Positions 1 through 9,505 of a stretch of DNA of 51,645 nt are shown here, piece after piece. The stretch is taken from NCBI GenBank assembly GCA_031422495.1, contig JANPLX010000056.1:1-51645 (forward strand). Direction: 5' to 3'. The notes under the pieces are model-generated. The model saw only the letters and a list, made by a program, of their open reading frames with translations. It made no database searches and had not been told where the DNA came from. A program made the translations under genes and the position numbers. Each line of letters starts with the position of its first letter. Within the stretch, counting starts at the first letter, position 1. Source of the DNA: Aalborgiella sp031422495. GTDB taxonomy: Bacteria > Pseudomonadota > Gammaproteobacteria > Burkholderiales > Burkholderiaceae_C.

Positions 1-146
1 CCCATGCCAGCACTCAACGTGCTGCCGGTGCCTGCTCTGTCTTCCACTGGTGTGTCAAGTTTGACACCAGTTGAGCAGCCGACCAATGTTGCAAATGCTG
101 TTGCCGCAGTTGCCATGATAAGAAATGATTTAAATTGTTGCTTCAT
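1..146 (-). CDS. pal: Peptidoglycan-associated lipoprotein Pal, N-terminal part
   Basis: Only the first 48 codons are present; the gene runs off the left edge. The start is ATG at 144-146 on the minus strand, preceded by AGAAGG. The peptide has a basic start (MKQQFK), a hydrophobic stretch and a lipobox LVGC at about residues 21-24, then STGVKLDTPVEDRAG, which resembles the mature N-terminus of betaproteobacterial Pal. It lies 90 bp downstream of tolB on the same strand, the usual tolB-pal order. Pal anchors the outer membrane to peptidoglycan and binds TolB in the Tol-Pal system. The OmpA-like domain lies outside the window, so the call rests on the lipoprotein start plus context. Confidence 0.85.
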   Translation of the reverse strand, partial: MKQQFKSFLIMATAATAFATLVGCSTGVKLDTPVEDRAGTGSTLSAGM

Positions 147-236
147 GTTGTACCTTCTAAAATAGTTATACCGAATCTGATCTTGAATCTTTACTAAAAA
201 CGCGACGAATCAACGCCACGCATGAAAATGTTGTCT

Positions 237-1556
237 TTAATTGCCAAGTGGTCCCCAGGCTGGTTCACGAACATCACCAGGCACGCCGCCTAGCTTGGCT
301 TTAATACGGCCATCGACTGTGGTCGTCATCAGGGCTTCTTTGCCTTGAAATTTAGTCGCATACACAATTAGTTTGCTGTTGGCTGCAAAGCTAGGTTTCT
401 CGTCAGCAGCGGTATCCGTGACAGCATTAGCCGTGCCGCTTGCCAAATCCATCACATATAACTTGTAGCCACTGCCTACCCGAGAAATATACGCCAACCA
501 GCGGCCATCCGGGCTTAAGCTGGGTGAAATGTTGTAATTTCCTGAAAAAGTCACCCGTGCAGAGCTTCCACCAGCTGCACCCATTCGGTAAATTTGTGGT
601 GAACCACCTCGGTCGCTCACAAAATAAATACTTTTGCCATCAGCTGAATAAGTCGCCTCAGTTTCGATACCTTCGGAGCGAGACAAACGCGTAGGCTCAC
701 CGCCAGAAGTACTCAAGGTATAAACTTGGGCATTACCATCTCGCGACAAAGTAAGCGCCAAGGTACGACCATCTGGCGACCAGCTAGGTGCACTGTTAGA
801 GCCCTTAAAACTAGCTAACAAGCGGCGCTTGCCCGTAGCAACCTCATGCACCCAAATTTCAGGTTTACGCCCCTCAAACGATACATAGGCTAGCTGCGAG
901 CCATTCGGCGACCAAGAAGGTGAAATGATGGGTTCAGCACTTGCCAAAGCAGTGATCGCGTTTTCACCATCAGCATCTGCCACCCACAATGTGTGTCTAG
1001 TGCCAGCTTTGGTGATAAAAGCAATTTTCGTAGAAAAAATACCTTTTTCACCGGTGAGTTTTTCGTATATGTAGTCAGACACTTTGTGTGCAGCCAAGCG
1101 CAAATTTGGCGCTGTCACCACATGACTGGCACCACCTAAATTAGCGCCTTTAACCACATCCCACAAACGAAAGCGCACATCAAATCGGCCATCAGCCAAT
1201 CGTGTCACACTGCCAGCGGCCATAGCGTCTGCAGCTTTTTGTCGGAAGGCAGACATATCTGGCTGGGTATTTTCGTCCATGACGTCATTGCCTGGGTCAA
1301 TCATTCTGAATTGACCGCTTCTGGATAAATCAGCAGAAACGATGGCGCTGATCTTTTGACTGCTGACAGCTTCGCCTTTAAAAGCAACGATTGTCACTGG
1401 AACTTGCGTTAAACCCACACCTGACACATCCACTCGAAATTGAGCCTGTACGGGTAACGTACTGAGGGTGAAAAAAGCGAGTGCAGCAAAGCAAGAAAAG
1501 AAGTAGCTATAAATGTAGGAAATACAAGAAAAGCTGGGAAAGTAATTTTTCGTCAT
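237..1556 (-). CDS. tolB: Tol-Pal system beta-propeller protein TolB
   Basis: 439 residues, the usual TolB length. A long hydrophobic signal peptide ends in PVQAQ (cleavage near residue 38). The N-terminal domain follows (FRVDVSGVG, VPVTIVAFKGE). The C-terminal six-bladed propeller has repeated blade motifs: ISPSWSPNGSQLAYVSFE, APSWSPDGRTLAL, ISPSLSPDGRWLAYIS. It acts in the periplasm with Pal and TolA in outer-membrane constriction and integrity. The start codon overlaps the stop of the upstream glycosyltransferase by 4 bp (ATGA), so translation is probably coupled. That partner is unusual, because tolA is expected upstream of tolB. Confidence 0.97.
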   Translation of the reverse strand: MTKNYFPSFSCISYIYSYFFSCFAALAFFTLSTLPVQAQFRVDVSGVGLTQVPVTIVAFKGEAVSSQKISAIVSADLSRSGQFRMIDPGNDVMDENTQPDMSAFRQKAADAMAAGSVTRLADGRFDVRFRLWDVVKGANLGGASHVVTAPNLRLAAHKVSDYIYEKLTGEKGIFSTKIAFITKAGTRHTLWVADADGENAITALASAEPIISPSWSPNGSQLAYVSFEGRKPEIWVHEVATGKRRLLASFKGSNSAPSWSPDGRTLALTLSRDGNAQVYTLSTSGGEPTRLSRSEGIETEATYSADGKSIYFVSDRGGSPQIYRMGAAGGSSARVTFSGNYNISPSLSPDGRWLAYISRVGSGYKLYVMDLASGTANAVTDTAADEKPSFAANSKLIVYATKFQGKEALMTTTVDGRIKAKLGGVPGDVREPAWGPLGN

Positions 1557-2353
1557 TTATTTTTCAAATTTAAACAATACAAAGTGAAGTACTTGCCAAA
1601 CGCAGACTGCGCCTGCATAGTACACACGGCAAATCCTAATGCACCATCTAAAAACCCCAATCGAAAGATATAACTCCTTACAAATGCCACCACGCCTGAT
1701 AGGGCTGCACGCACCATACTAGTCTTCTTGCCTTCTGCAAACTTCTGCTGCGCCCACGCTTGGCTGTAGTGATCCAGCTTGCGCCAATAACTAGCTGGCG
1801 TAGGGTAGCTGAAATGTAGCATTGGAGTCGTCAGTTTGCCACAGGTTCCCTGCGATTGCACGATTCGTTCGTGTACCAAATCGTTACTGAATCTAGCGCT
1901 ACCGCGTTTGAATAAACGCAGCACCAAATCTGGCGTCCATCCGCAGTGGCGTATCCATTGACCGCAAAATTGCGTCAAACGTGGAATTTCATACGCAGTA
2001 AATTGGTTACTTTTGCTATCATTTTTGATGTCAAAGTTAGCTTCAAAATGTATAGCAACCTTGATTTGCTCAGCCAATTCAATGGTAACGCGCTCATCCG
2101 CATCGATAGAAAACACCCAATTGCCTGTAGCCAAATCCAAAGCGCGGTTTTTTTGTATGCCGAAACCTGGCCAATCCGTTGTTTGCAGCACTTGCGCACC
2201 GACGGATTTAGCCAATTCAACCGTGTTGTCAGTGCTGCCGCTGTCCACCACCACGATTTGGTCGGCAAAGTTGACACTCGCCAAGCAATCCAAAATATTG
2301 GCAGATTCGTTGTTGGTGATGACGATGACGGATAAGCTTGGCTTAGTTTTCAT
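1553..2353 (-). CDS. Family 2 glycosyltransferase, LPS core type (WaaE/KdtX-like)
   Basis: GT-A fold: the start MKTKPSLSVIVITNNE gives the nucleotide-sugar binding strand, VVVDSGSTDNT is typical of family 2, and FSIDADER supplies the DXD-like metal site. The C-terminal half has the spacing of WaaE/KdtX-type LPS-core transferases (LVHERI, HFSYPTPASYWRKLDHYSQAWA, FRLGFLDGALG). The likely role is transfer of a sugar to the LPS inner core at the cytoplasmic face of the membrane; the sugar cannot be read from sequence. ATG at 2351-2353 is chosen. An in-frame TTG at 2377 would add 8 residues. The gene overlaps the end of the upstream ligase gene by 11 bp and the start of tolB by 4 bp. Confidence 0.85.
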   Translation of the reverse strand: MKTKPSLSVIVITNNESANILDCLASVNFADQIVVVDSGSTDNTVELAKSVGAQVLQTTDWPGFGIQKNRALDLATGNWVFSIDADERVTIELAEQIKVAIHFEANFDIKNDSKSNQFTAYEIPRLTQFCGQWIRHCGWTPDLVLRLFKRGSARFSNDLVHERIVQSQGTCGKLTTPMLHFSYPTPASYWRKLDHYSQAWAQQKFAEGKKTSMVRAALSGVVAFVRSYIFRLGFLDGALGFAVCTMQAQSAFGKYFTLYCLNLKNK

Positions 2354-3590
2354 ATTGTTGATTTTTATAGCCTGCAAACAATATTCCCAATCCTATGCAG
2401 TAAAAATGCCCGGTTGCGCTATCAAACAGTGTTGAATTAAAAAAACAACTCACGATAAATGCTATCAACAGCGATTGTGCAGCAATTCGCTCATTATTAG
2501 GCAATTCTTTGCTAGCAAATATGCAGCGAGCCAGCCAAGTTAGAAAAAGTGCCAATCCGATCAAACCTAGCTGCGACGCCATCAACAAATACTCTTGATG
2601 CGGGTTGCCGCCCAAAGGTGAAATTTTCGGCGTATTGGGGGTACTGACCACGTATTTGCGGTATTCATCAGCCCAAGAGCCCATGCCAGTGCCTAGAATC
2701 GGGTTGTGTTTCACAATATCTGCTGTAGTTCGCCAAAAACCAATGCGCAGACCGGAAGATGAAATCGTCTCTGTCGTTTGACCGATACGAGAATCCGCAA
2801 TCACCTCATTCACGCGGTTCTGCACCTTTGTGCTGGATAGACCTACACTTGCTGCAACTATGAGTATTGCGGCCATTGCCAACCATTTTTGCTTGCTTTT
2901 GAGCTGCGACAGCACAAACAATATCAACAGCGCTGTCAGCGTCACATAAGTTGTTCTACCCTGCTGCGCAAGCACCACGAAAGCTACCGTTAATAGGGCG
3001 ATCATGGCACCCAAAACTTTTTCAATCGCTGTTCTTGCGCGCATCATCCATGCCAAACCTAGCGTTAACGCCGGAATCAACACAAAACCCAATGAAATAT
3101 ACGAATACGTGGACAACGGCAGGGCTGGGTGTACGCCCATCTGGCCGTCGCCAATTGGGTCGGGCAAGAGACGAATCAGCGAGTACAACATCAGCACTAC
3201 TGCGGCGGCCAGCCACGCTTTTATCGCTCTGTCCCGCCATACGGCATCGGAAAATAACATCACCATCAGCGGCACATACAGCAACTTGCGGTATTTCCAA
3301 ATACCGACAAACGTGTTTTGTATCGACGCATGTGACCACAGCAAACTCAGCACCATCCAAGCCATCAGCAGCAAAGCGCCGGATACAGCTGGGTTTCTCA
3401 GGTCAACACGCCAAGTTAGGGCAGGCTTTGCACCTGAAATCAGCCAAAACAGCAAAGCCAAACCCACAAAAAGATTCGTCAAGGGCAGTGACAACATGGT
3501 ACCCACCAGCGCTGCAACACCAAAAACACGGGCCCAATCCAGCAAACTAAAATTTTTCGGCCAAGCCAGTGAAAAAGCACGTTCTGTCAT
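2343..3590 (-). CDS. O-antigen ligase / Wzy_C-domain membrane protein (WaaL-like)
   Basis: 415 residues with about ten to twelve hydrophobic segments. A periplasmic loop at about residues 270-340 contains the Wzy_C signature: ILGTGMGSWADEYR and GGNPHQEYLLMASQLGLIG, including the conserved HxEYL-type motif. The family joins O-antigen to lipid A-core (WaaL) or polymerises O-units (Wzy); sequence alone does not separate the two. Its position just before an LPS-core glycosyltransferase and next to the divergent msbA favours ligase. The start is ATG at 3590, divergent from msbA with a 39-bp gap. Confidence 0.82.
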   Translation of the reverse strand: MTERAFSLAWPKNFSLLDWARVFGVAALVGTMLSLPLTNLFVGLALLFWLISGAKPALTWRVDLRNPAVSGALLLMAWMVLSLLWSHASIQNTFVGIWKYRKLLYVPLMVMLFSDAVWRDRAIKAWLAAAVVLMLYSLIRLLPDPIGDGQMGVHPALPLSTYSYISLGFVLIPALTLGLAWMMRARTAIEKVLGAMIALLTVAFVVLAQQGRTTYVTLTALLILFVLSQLKSKQKWLAMAAILIVAASVGLSSTKVQNRVNEVIADSRIGQTTETISSSGLRIGFWRTTADIVKHNPILGTGMGSWADEYRKYVVSTPNTPKISPLGGNPHQEYLLMASQLGLIGLALFLTWLARCIFASKELPNNERIAAQSLLIAFIVSCFFNSTLFDSATGHFYCIGLGILFAGYKNQQYEN

Positions 3591-3629
3591 GCAGCGATAA
3601 TACAGGCACTTTATGCAAAATCAGTACCG

Positions 3630-5417
3630 TTGCCAGTGACAAATTCAACCACTCATTCAGTTTCCGTGAATAAATCTTTGCGGCAGCGCTTTGCCCGCTT
3701 GATTCCCTTCTTCGGACAGCCAAAAAGCGCGTGGATCGTCGCTTTTTTAGCTGTCACTATTGCAGCCTGCACCGAACCGCTGATTCCCGCAGCGCTCAAA
3801 CCCTTGCTAGACCGAGGTTTTACCAAAGGCAGGTTAGACCTTTGGATCATCCCCGTCACGCTCATTACACTCTTTGGTGTACGCGGTATCGCCGGTTTTA
3901 TCGCAGAGCTAGCGGTTACGCGTGTCACATCTAAAGGTTTGATGCAGCTACGACAAGCCATGTTTAGCAAGGTGCTGGACGCCAAATTTGGCCTCTTTGC
4001 AGACCAAACCAGCAGCGAGCTGGCCAATACCGTCGTATATGAGGTCAACAACGGCTCCACCTTGTTGGTTAATTCGCTCATGGCTCTCGTTCGAGATACT
4101 GTTACCTTGATTGCACTGGTGGGCTATTTACTGTACCTCAACTGGCAACTGACCACTATTGTGGCCGTCATGCTGCCGGCCGTAGCGTACATCATGGTCA
4201 AGCTTTCGAAAAAGCTCTACAGCCTGTCCAAAGCCAGTCAAAAAGCGACCGACAATTTGGCCTACGTGGTCGAAGAAAACGTCTTAGCGCACCGCGACAT
4301 TCGACTTCACGCCGCTCAGCCCGCGCAGGCGGATCGGTTTACAAGCATCAGTGACACCTTGCGCAGGTTGTCAATGAAGACCACAGCAGCCTCTGCCGCC
4401 ATGAAGCCGCTGACGCAAATGATCGCCGCTATTGCTCTATCCGCTATCATTACCGTAGCGCTGGTGCAAAGCGTTGACGGTTCTACCAGTGTGGGCGAGT
4501 TCACCGCCTTTGTCACCGCGATGCTGCTGTTGATCGCACCTATCAAGCATTTGTCTGAAATTGCCAATCCTATCACCCGTGGATTGGCGTCCTTAGAACG
4601 CGGTTTTGACTTGCTAGACCTTGCTGAAAGCGAGCAATCTGGCGCTTTTAGCAAAGCGCGGGCTGATGGACACATAGAGTTCATAGATATCAGCGTCAAA
4701 TACAAAGCCGGCGCTGGGTTCGCAGTCAAAAACCTCACTTTGACTATCAACCACGGCGAAACCATTGCCTTGGTAGGCGCATCTGGCTCTGGCAAAACCA
4801 CCTTGGTTAATTTATTACCCCGGTTTTTAGAGCCGCATTCAGGCAATATTAGTTTGGATAATCAATTATTAAAGGATTGGGATCTAACCTCACTGCGACA
4901 TCAATTTTCATTGGTCAGCCAGCATGTGGTGATGTTGAACGATACGATTGCTAATAACGTGGCGCTTGGCGTTAATATAGGTTTAAATACACATCTAGTT
5001 GACCGCACCAAAGTAACGCAATGCCTAGAAGCTGCACGCTTAGGCAGCTTTATAGCTGAATTACCTGCAGGTATTGACACGACGGTAGGCCACAACGCTG
5101 TTCAGCTCTCAGGCGGTCAGCGCCAACGCCTAGCCATCGCTCGGGCCTTGTACAAAGATGCGCCGATATTGATCTTAGACGAAGCAACTTCTGCCCTAGA
5201 TGCAGAATCCGAACGCGCTGTACAAGAAGCGCTGCAAATACTAATGAAAAACCGCACCACATTGGTCATTGCGCACCGATTATCTACTGTTGAACACGCA
5301 GACAGAATCGTCGTGATGGAAGCTGGCGAGATCATAGAAATCGGCTCACATGCCAAACTGTTAGCAGACAATGGCTTTTATGCAAAGCTGTACCGACTTG
5401 GTTTGCATTCAACGTAA
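3630..5417 (+). CDS. msbA: Lipid A export ATP-binding/permease protein MsbA
   Basis: 595 residues. The N-terminal ABC exporter membrane domain has about six TM helices (residues ~30-320). The ATPase domain has Walker A GASGSGKTT near residue 381, signature LSGGQRQRLAIARAL near 492, Walker B ILILDEATSALD near 513 and H-loop IAHRLST near 546. MsbA flips lipid A-core across the inner membrane. Neighbouring LPS genes support this over another half-size exporter. The start is weak: the longest frame begins with TTG at 3630, and GTG codons at 3636 and 3666 are alternatives. A nine-codon ATG frame (3613-3639) overlaps the TTG start and is probably incidental. Confidence 0.93.
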   Translation: MPVTNSTTHSVSVNKSLRQRFARLIPFFGQPKSAWIVAFLAVTIAACTEPLIPAALKPLLDRGFTKGRLDLWIIPVTLITLFGVRGIAGFIAELAVTRVTSKGLMQLRQAMFSKVLDAKFGLFADQTSSELANTVVYEVNNGSTLLVNSLMALVRDTVTLIALVGYLLYLNWQLTTIVAVMLPAVAYIMVKLSKKLYSLSKASQKATDNLAYVVEENVLAHRDIRLHAAQPAQADRFTSISDTLRRLSMKTTAASAAMKPLTQMIAAIALSAIITVALVQSVDGSTSVGEFTAFVTAMLLLIAPIKHLSEIANPITRGLASLERGFDLLDLAESEQSGAFSKARADGHIEFIDISVKYKAGAGFAVKNLTLTINHGETIALVGASGSGKTTLVNLLPRFLEPHSGNISLDNQLLKDWDLTSLRHQFSLVSQHVVMLNDTIANNVALGVNIGLNTHLVDRTKVTQCLEAARLGSFIAELPAGIDTTVGHNAVQLSGGQRQRLAIARALYKDAPILILDEATSALDAESERAVQEALQILMKNRTTLVIAHRLSTVEHADRIVVMEAGEIIEIGSHAKLLADNGFYAKLYRLGLHST

Positions 5418-5429
5418 ATTTATCTCAAA

Positions 5430-6473
5430 TTAAATCTGGTTTAATTCTGAGTAAATTGCTACAGACTCTTGCGCCACGACAGACCAGCCTCGAATAAAAA
5501 TTGGCGGCTGATCTTTTCGAATGAGTTGGCGATTAACAGCATCTGCCCATTGTCTTGCGGTCAAATCGAGTGAAAGCACTTCGCCCGCCTCTGCCGTTAC
5601 CTGCGCTTTAGCGCCACAAGCGTCTGAAATAACAACTGGCACACGCGACCCCATGGCTTCCGTCACCACCATGCCATACGGTTCAGCAACAGCAGGATGC
5701 AGCAGTACATCAAAATCGGTGTACCGCGCTAAAGTACTCCAGCCCATCAATTCGAAGCCACCAGACCAGCCAACAAAAAGCTGTTTTGCGTCTGAAGTAT
5801 CACTGGGCCCAAGCACAATAAACTTTAAGTTAGGGCGCGTTAGGCGCAACTCGTTAACAATTTCAACAGCAAAGGGCAACCCCTTGCGTTTCCACTCCTT
5901 TCCGACAAATCCAATGACGCCACCATCGGTCGGAACAACGCGCATTTCTCTCAATGCACTGGGCATCACGCCAGGAACAACTGGCGACGTTAACTTGCCG
6001 ATGAACTCTGGGTAATAGTGGCTTAACTGCTCTTTGATGATAGGCGAATTCGGTACAATTTTGAGCGGCACTTCCAGCTCACGTCTTTCCAAAAACAGAT
6101 GTGCCAGCACACGGATCGAAGCACGTTTCCACCACGGTTTGTCTCTCACATTAGCAAACGGAGGTCCATGCATCGTCGTGACATGGTGCACATTGACACG
6201 CTCATGACTGTGGACAATGACCTGGTTTTGAGGGTTGCTTTTGAACCATGCTGAAACACGATGGCTAAAAATCAAAGCCGCTATCCAACGTGGACGCTTG
6301 ATAGTCTCACCCAGCTCGACAACGTGAATACCCATCGGTTTTTCACCGAAACAGCGCTCACAAACCACCGTAACAGGAATATCTATATCTCTAAGACTAA
6401 GCGTCAACTCCCATACATAACGCTCCATCCCCCCAACGGGGCCATAGCGTCGCACGATATGCAATAACTTCAC
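5430..6473 (-). CDS. Family 4 (GT-B) glycosyltransferase
   Basis: GT-B transferase of about 347 residues. The N-terminal acceptor domain begins KLLHIVRRYGPVGGMERY, with the glycine-rich GGMERY typical of GT4. The C-terminal donor domain has GFVGKEWKRKGLPFAVE and, near the end, EPYGMVVTEAMGSRVPVV, which contains the EX7E motif. GTG at 6471-6473 is chosen because GGGAAG lies upstream and the start then falls 19 bp after the preceding stop; an ATG at 6527 would add 18 residues and overlap the deacetylase gene. It is convergent with msbA and follows a polysaccharide deacetylase, so a role in LPS core or exopolysaccharide assembly is inferred. Donor and acceptor are unknown. Confidence 0.85.
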   Translation of the reverse strand: MKLLHIVRRYGPVGGMERYVWELTLSLRDIDIPVTVVCERCFGEKPMGIHVVELGETIKRPRWIAALIFSHRVSAWFKSNPQNQVIVHSHERVNVHHVTTMHGPPFANVRDKPWWKRASIRVLAHLFLERRELEVPLKIVPNSPIIKEQLSHYYPEFIGKLTSPVVPGVMPSALREMRVVPTDGGVIGFVGKEWKRKGLPFAVEIVNELRLTRPNLKFIVLGPSDTSDAKQLFVGWSGGFELMGWSTLARYTDFDVLLHPAVAEPYGMVVTEAMGSRVPVVISDACGAKAQVTAEAGEVLSLDLTARQWADAVNRQLIRKDQPPIFIRGWSVVAQESVAIYSELNQI

Positions 6474-6492
6474 GTTGAAATTTTCTTCCCGT

Positions 6493-7296
6493 TCATTGAA
6501 CAACTGCACGCGCTTTTTTGTCTTCATATGCCGTCGCCACTTTCAACCAAAAAACTGGCAACAATGTGTTAGGTTTTACAGGTATTCGCGGCAATGTTAG
6601 CAAATTTGTAGCAGCGTGAACGCGCCCCCGCACCGTTGTGCTCGCCGTTTCATAAGTCGCTTGCTTGGCCATGACTTCATGCCGTTTGTCAAATTTGCCA
6701 TAGGGATAACAAAAATGGTTCACCGGTTTGTTCAGCAACTTTTGCAAAGCGGGTTTGGAGTTCGCAATTTGCTTCCACGCCGCAGTTTCGCTGATATTGA
6801 GTAAATTGACATGGTCTAGCGTATGCGCCCCCACTTCTTGCCCACCCGCTTGCCATCGCAATAGCTGCTCAACATCCATCAGCGGTGTTTGGGCAATACC
6901 AATTTTCTCATCCCATAGATTAGTTTTGCCCAACAAACTCTCGACCACAAAACAAGTTGAGCTGAAACCGTGCTTTTGCAATACCGGCAAAGCACTCGTC
7001 AAGTTATTCAAATAGCCGTCGTCAAATGTGATGCCGACGACTTTGCCATTTTTTTCACCGCGCAAATACGGCTGTAAATCCGTCATCGACAAGCCGGTGT
7101 AGCCCAGCATTTTCAACAATCCCATTTGCCTTGCAAACGCTGCTGGAGAGACATACAAAACTCGGAATGGAGCTCCCTTTTTAGGCGTTTCTGCAATTTG
7201 GTGATATACCAAAATCGGAATTGGTAACCCGTTTGCCGTCACATTCGGCTCAAAAAGTGCTGGGGGAAGTTCATTGGATAAAGTACTATCGTTCAT
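6493..7296 (-). CDS. Polysaccharide deacetylase (CE4/NodB family)
   Basis: 267 residues. NodB-type motifs: PILVYHQI near the start, then TFDDGYLNN (general base and metal Asp) and GAHTLDHVNL (the H-x3-H metal ligands), followed by FCYPYGKFDKR. CE4 enzymes remove N- or O-acetyl groups from polysaccharides. No signal peptide is evident, so it may act on a cytoplasmic or membrane-associated glycan intermediate. It is 12 bp downstream of rng and 19 bp upstream of the GT4 gene, suggesting a shared transcript. The deacetylase-glycosyltransferase pairing suggests modification of an LPS or capsule precursor. Confidence 0.88.
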   Translation of the reverse strand: MNDSTLSNELPPALFEPNVTANGLPIPILVYHQIAETPKKGAPFRVLYVSPAAFARQMGLLKMLGYTGLSMTDLQPYLRGEKNGKVVGITFDDGYLNNLTSALPVLQKHGFSSTCFVVESLLGKTNLWDEKIGIAQTPLMDVEQLLRWQAGGQEVGAHTLDHVNLLNISETAAWKQIANSKPALQKLLNKPVNHFCYPYGKFDKRHEVMAKQATYETASTTVRGRVHAATNLLTLPRIPVKPNTLLPVFWLKVATAYEDKKARAVVQ

Positions 7297-7308
7297 TGTT
7301 CAGATTGT

Positions 7309-8823
7309 TTACAGCAAGACCACGTCATATTGCTCTTGACCTGCCGCATTTTCGCTTTGAAGCGAAATGGGTTTGGCGATGAAATCGCTCAGTTCCGCTA
7401 AATGCTGGCTTTCTTCGTCCAAAAAAAGCTCAATCACTTTCGGTGCAGCGATGATGCGAAACTCGCGTGGATTGAACTGGCGCGATTCCCGCAAAATCTC
7501 TCGCAAAATATCATATGCAACGCTGCGTGCCGTTTTTACAATGCCTTTGCCCGCACACACAGCGCAAGGCTCGCACAGCATGTGGGCGAGCGATTCACGG
7601 GTGCGCTTGCGGGTCATTTCTACCAAACCTAGGTTTGAAAATTCGCTGCAAGCCGTTTTCACCCTATCACGCGCCAATTGTTTTTTAAACTCCGCGAGGA
7701 CAGCTTCGCGGTGCTCCACTCGCGTCATGTCAATGAAATCAAGCACTACAATGCCGCCCAAATTACGCAAGCGCAGCTGCCGAGCAATCGCGCCAGCTGC
7801 TTCTAAATTGGTCTTGAAGATCGTTTCATCAAAATTACGTGCGCCCACGTAGCCGCCGGTATTGACATCCACCGTCGTCATCGCTTCGGTTTGGTCCACA
7901 ATGAGGTAACCACCCGACTTCAAATCCACCCGTGTGCCCAGTGCTTTACCGATTTCGTCATCAATATTGAACAAGTCAAAAATTGGACGTTCGCCCTTGT
8001 AATGTTGCAACTTTTCAGCTGCAGCCGGCATGAATTCTTGGCTGAATGCTATCAATTTATCAAATTGCAATTGCGAATCAAGCCGAATCGATTGCGTTTG
8101 ATCACTCACCAAATCGCGCATCACCCGCTGCAGCAAGTTCAAATCTTGATGGATGACTGATTTAGGCGGCAAGCGTTTGGCAGCGTCTTGAATGCGCCCC
8201 CAGGTTTTGCGCAAATAGCTGATGTCTTCGGCCAACTCTGCGTCTTTCGCTTCCTCTGCATTCGTGCGCAAAATGTAGCCGCCTATATTGCTATCCTGCG
8301 AATCTTTGGCGGCTGTGGTAGCTAACTCTTGCAGACGATTCCGCAATTGCTTGCGTTGCTCGACTGGTATTTTTTGCGATACACCAATGTGTTTGTCTTG
8401 CGGTAAAAACACCAGCAATCGACCCGACAGGCTGATCTGCGTTGAAAGCCGCGCGCCTTTGGTGCCGATAGGTTCTTTGATAACTTGTACCAGCAGGGTT
8501 TGGCCTTCAAAAACTTGCTTTTCTATAGGCGGGAGTTGCAGTGGCACATCGCTGGATTTAGTGTTCTCATCAGGCTCTGCATGGCGCAAGTTGATGCTGC
8601 TCACCAAATCCGCCACATGCAAAAATGCAGCCCGCTCCAAGCCAATGTCGATAAATGCCGACTGCATACCTGGCAGCACCCGCGCCACCTTGCCGAGGTA
8701 AACGTTGCCCACAATGCCCCGCTCCAAGCTGCGTTCGACATGCATCTCTTGCACCGCGCCGTTTTCCACGACAGCCACACGCGTTTCTTGGGGTGACCAG
8801 TTGATCAGTATTTCTTGCTGCAT
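7309..8823 (-). CDS. rng: Ribonuclease G
   Basis: 504 residues, close to the family length. The N-terminal S1-type RNA-binding domain carries GNVYLGKVARVLPGMQSAFIDIG. The catalytic DNase I-like domain has the magnesium-binding Asp residues in TVDVNTGGYVG and VVLDFIDM. A zinc-link region has CEPCAVCAGKG. RNase G processes the 5' end of 16S rRNA and degrades some mRNAs; it lacks the long C-terminal scaffold of RNase E, as here. ATG at 8823; the gene lies 44 bp downstream of maf, an association also seen in E. coli (yhdE-rng). Confidence 0.96.
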   Translation of the reverse strand: MQQEILINWSPQETRVAVVENGAVQEMHVERSLERGIVGNVYLGKVARVLPGMQSAFIDIGLERAAFLHVADLVSSINLRHAEPDENTKSSDVPLQLPPIEKQVFEGQTLLVQVIKEPIGTKGARLSTQISLSGRLLVFLPQDKHIGVSQKIPVEQRKQLRNRLQELATTAAKDSQDSNIGGYILRTNAEEAKDAELAEDISYLRKTWGRIQDAAKRLPPKSVIHQDLNLLQRVMRDLVSDQTQSIRLDSQLQFDKLIAFSQEFMPAAAEKLQHYKGERPIFDLFNIDDEIGKALGTRVDLKSGGYLIVDQTEAMTTVDVNTGGYVGARNFDETIFKTNLEAAGAIARQLRLRNLGGIVVLDFIDMTRVEHREAVLAEFKKQLARDRVKTACSEFSNLGLVEMTRKRTRESLAHMLCEPCAVCAGKGIVKTARSVAYDILREILRESRQFNPREFRIIAAPKVIELFLDEESQHLAELSDFIAKPISLQSENAAGQEQYDVVLL

Positions 8824-8867
8824 GTTTGAATTATGCCTTCGCTAATCTGCGTAATTCAGCAACAACC

Positions 8868-9494
8868 TTATTTAATAAAACCAATTTTCTGCAACAATTG
8901 CGTCGTTTCAAATAAAGGCAAACCCATGATGCCCGAATAACTGCCGCTGATCCGCTCAATCATCCCCGCTGCCATGCCCTGCACCCCGTAGCTGCCAGCT
9001 TTGCCCAGTGGCTCGCCCGTAGCGACGTAACTGGCTATCTGCTCTTTGGTCATCTTTGCAAACGTCACCTTAGATTCGCTAAGCAAATTCACACGTTTGC
9101 GTCCATGCGCTATGGCGACCGCCGTCAGCACGCGGTGCGTTTTTCCAGACAATTCCGCCAACATACGCGCCGCATCCGCCACATTCTCAGGCTTTCCATA
9201 AATCACCCGCCCCATGGCTACCGTCGTATCCGCACACAGCACGGGCGCTACAGGTAAGCCACGTTTTTTCATACGTGTTACGGCAGCATCCAGCTTTAAT
9301 GCAGTTACCCGCATCACATAGGTTTTAGGCGCTTCGTTTTTAAGCGCAATCTCCAGGGTTTCAGCGTCTTCAATCGCGTTTTCAGCAGCATCCGCTATCA
9401 AAATCTGATGCGCCACGCCAATTTGATCCAGCAATTGACTTCGGCGTGGGCTTTGGGAAGCTAGGTAGATGAAGGGCGCAGTTTCAGAGATCAT
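8868..9494 (-). CDS. maf: Maf-family nucleoside triphosphate pyrophosphatase
   Basis: 208 residues from ATG at 9494. That start follows AGGGAA and leaves an 11-bp gap after the rlmH stop; a longer frame from 9545 would overlap rlmH. Maf signatures: YLASQSPRRSQLL at the N-terminus, CADTTVAMG with the catalytic Asp region, and GKPENVADAARMLAELSGKTHRV. Maf proteins hydrolyse non-canonical or specific NTPs to NMP and PPi. The neighbourhood (rng downstream) matches the YhdE-type dTTP/UTP pyrophosphatase, but which Maf subgroup this is remains an inference. Confidence 0.93.
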   Translation of the reverse strand: MISETAPFIYLASQSPRRSQLLDQIGVAHQILIADAAENAIEDAETLEIALKNEAPKTYVMRVTALKLDAAVTRMKKRGLPVAPVLCADTTVAMGRVIYGKPENVADAARMLAELSGKTHRVLTAVAIAHGRKRVNLLSESKVTFAKMTKEQIASYVATGEPLGKAGSYGVQGMAAGMIERISGSYSGIMGLPLFETTQLLQKIGFIK

Positions 9495-9505
9495 TATTCG
9501 CGGTG

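Noticed and set aside
3613..3639. Nine-codon upstream ORF overlapping the msbA TTG start
   Set aside because: No ribosome-binding site seen; could be chance. Not listed as a gene.
5428..5446. AATTAAA / TTTAATT hairpin between msbA and the GT4 gene
   Set aside because: Stem is only A-T pairs and overlaps the end of a coding region; too weak to call a terminator.
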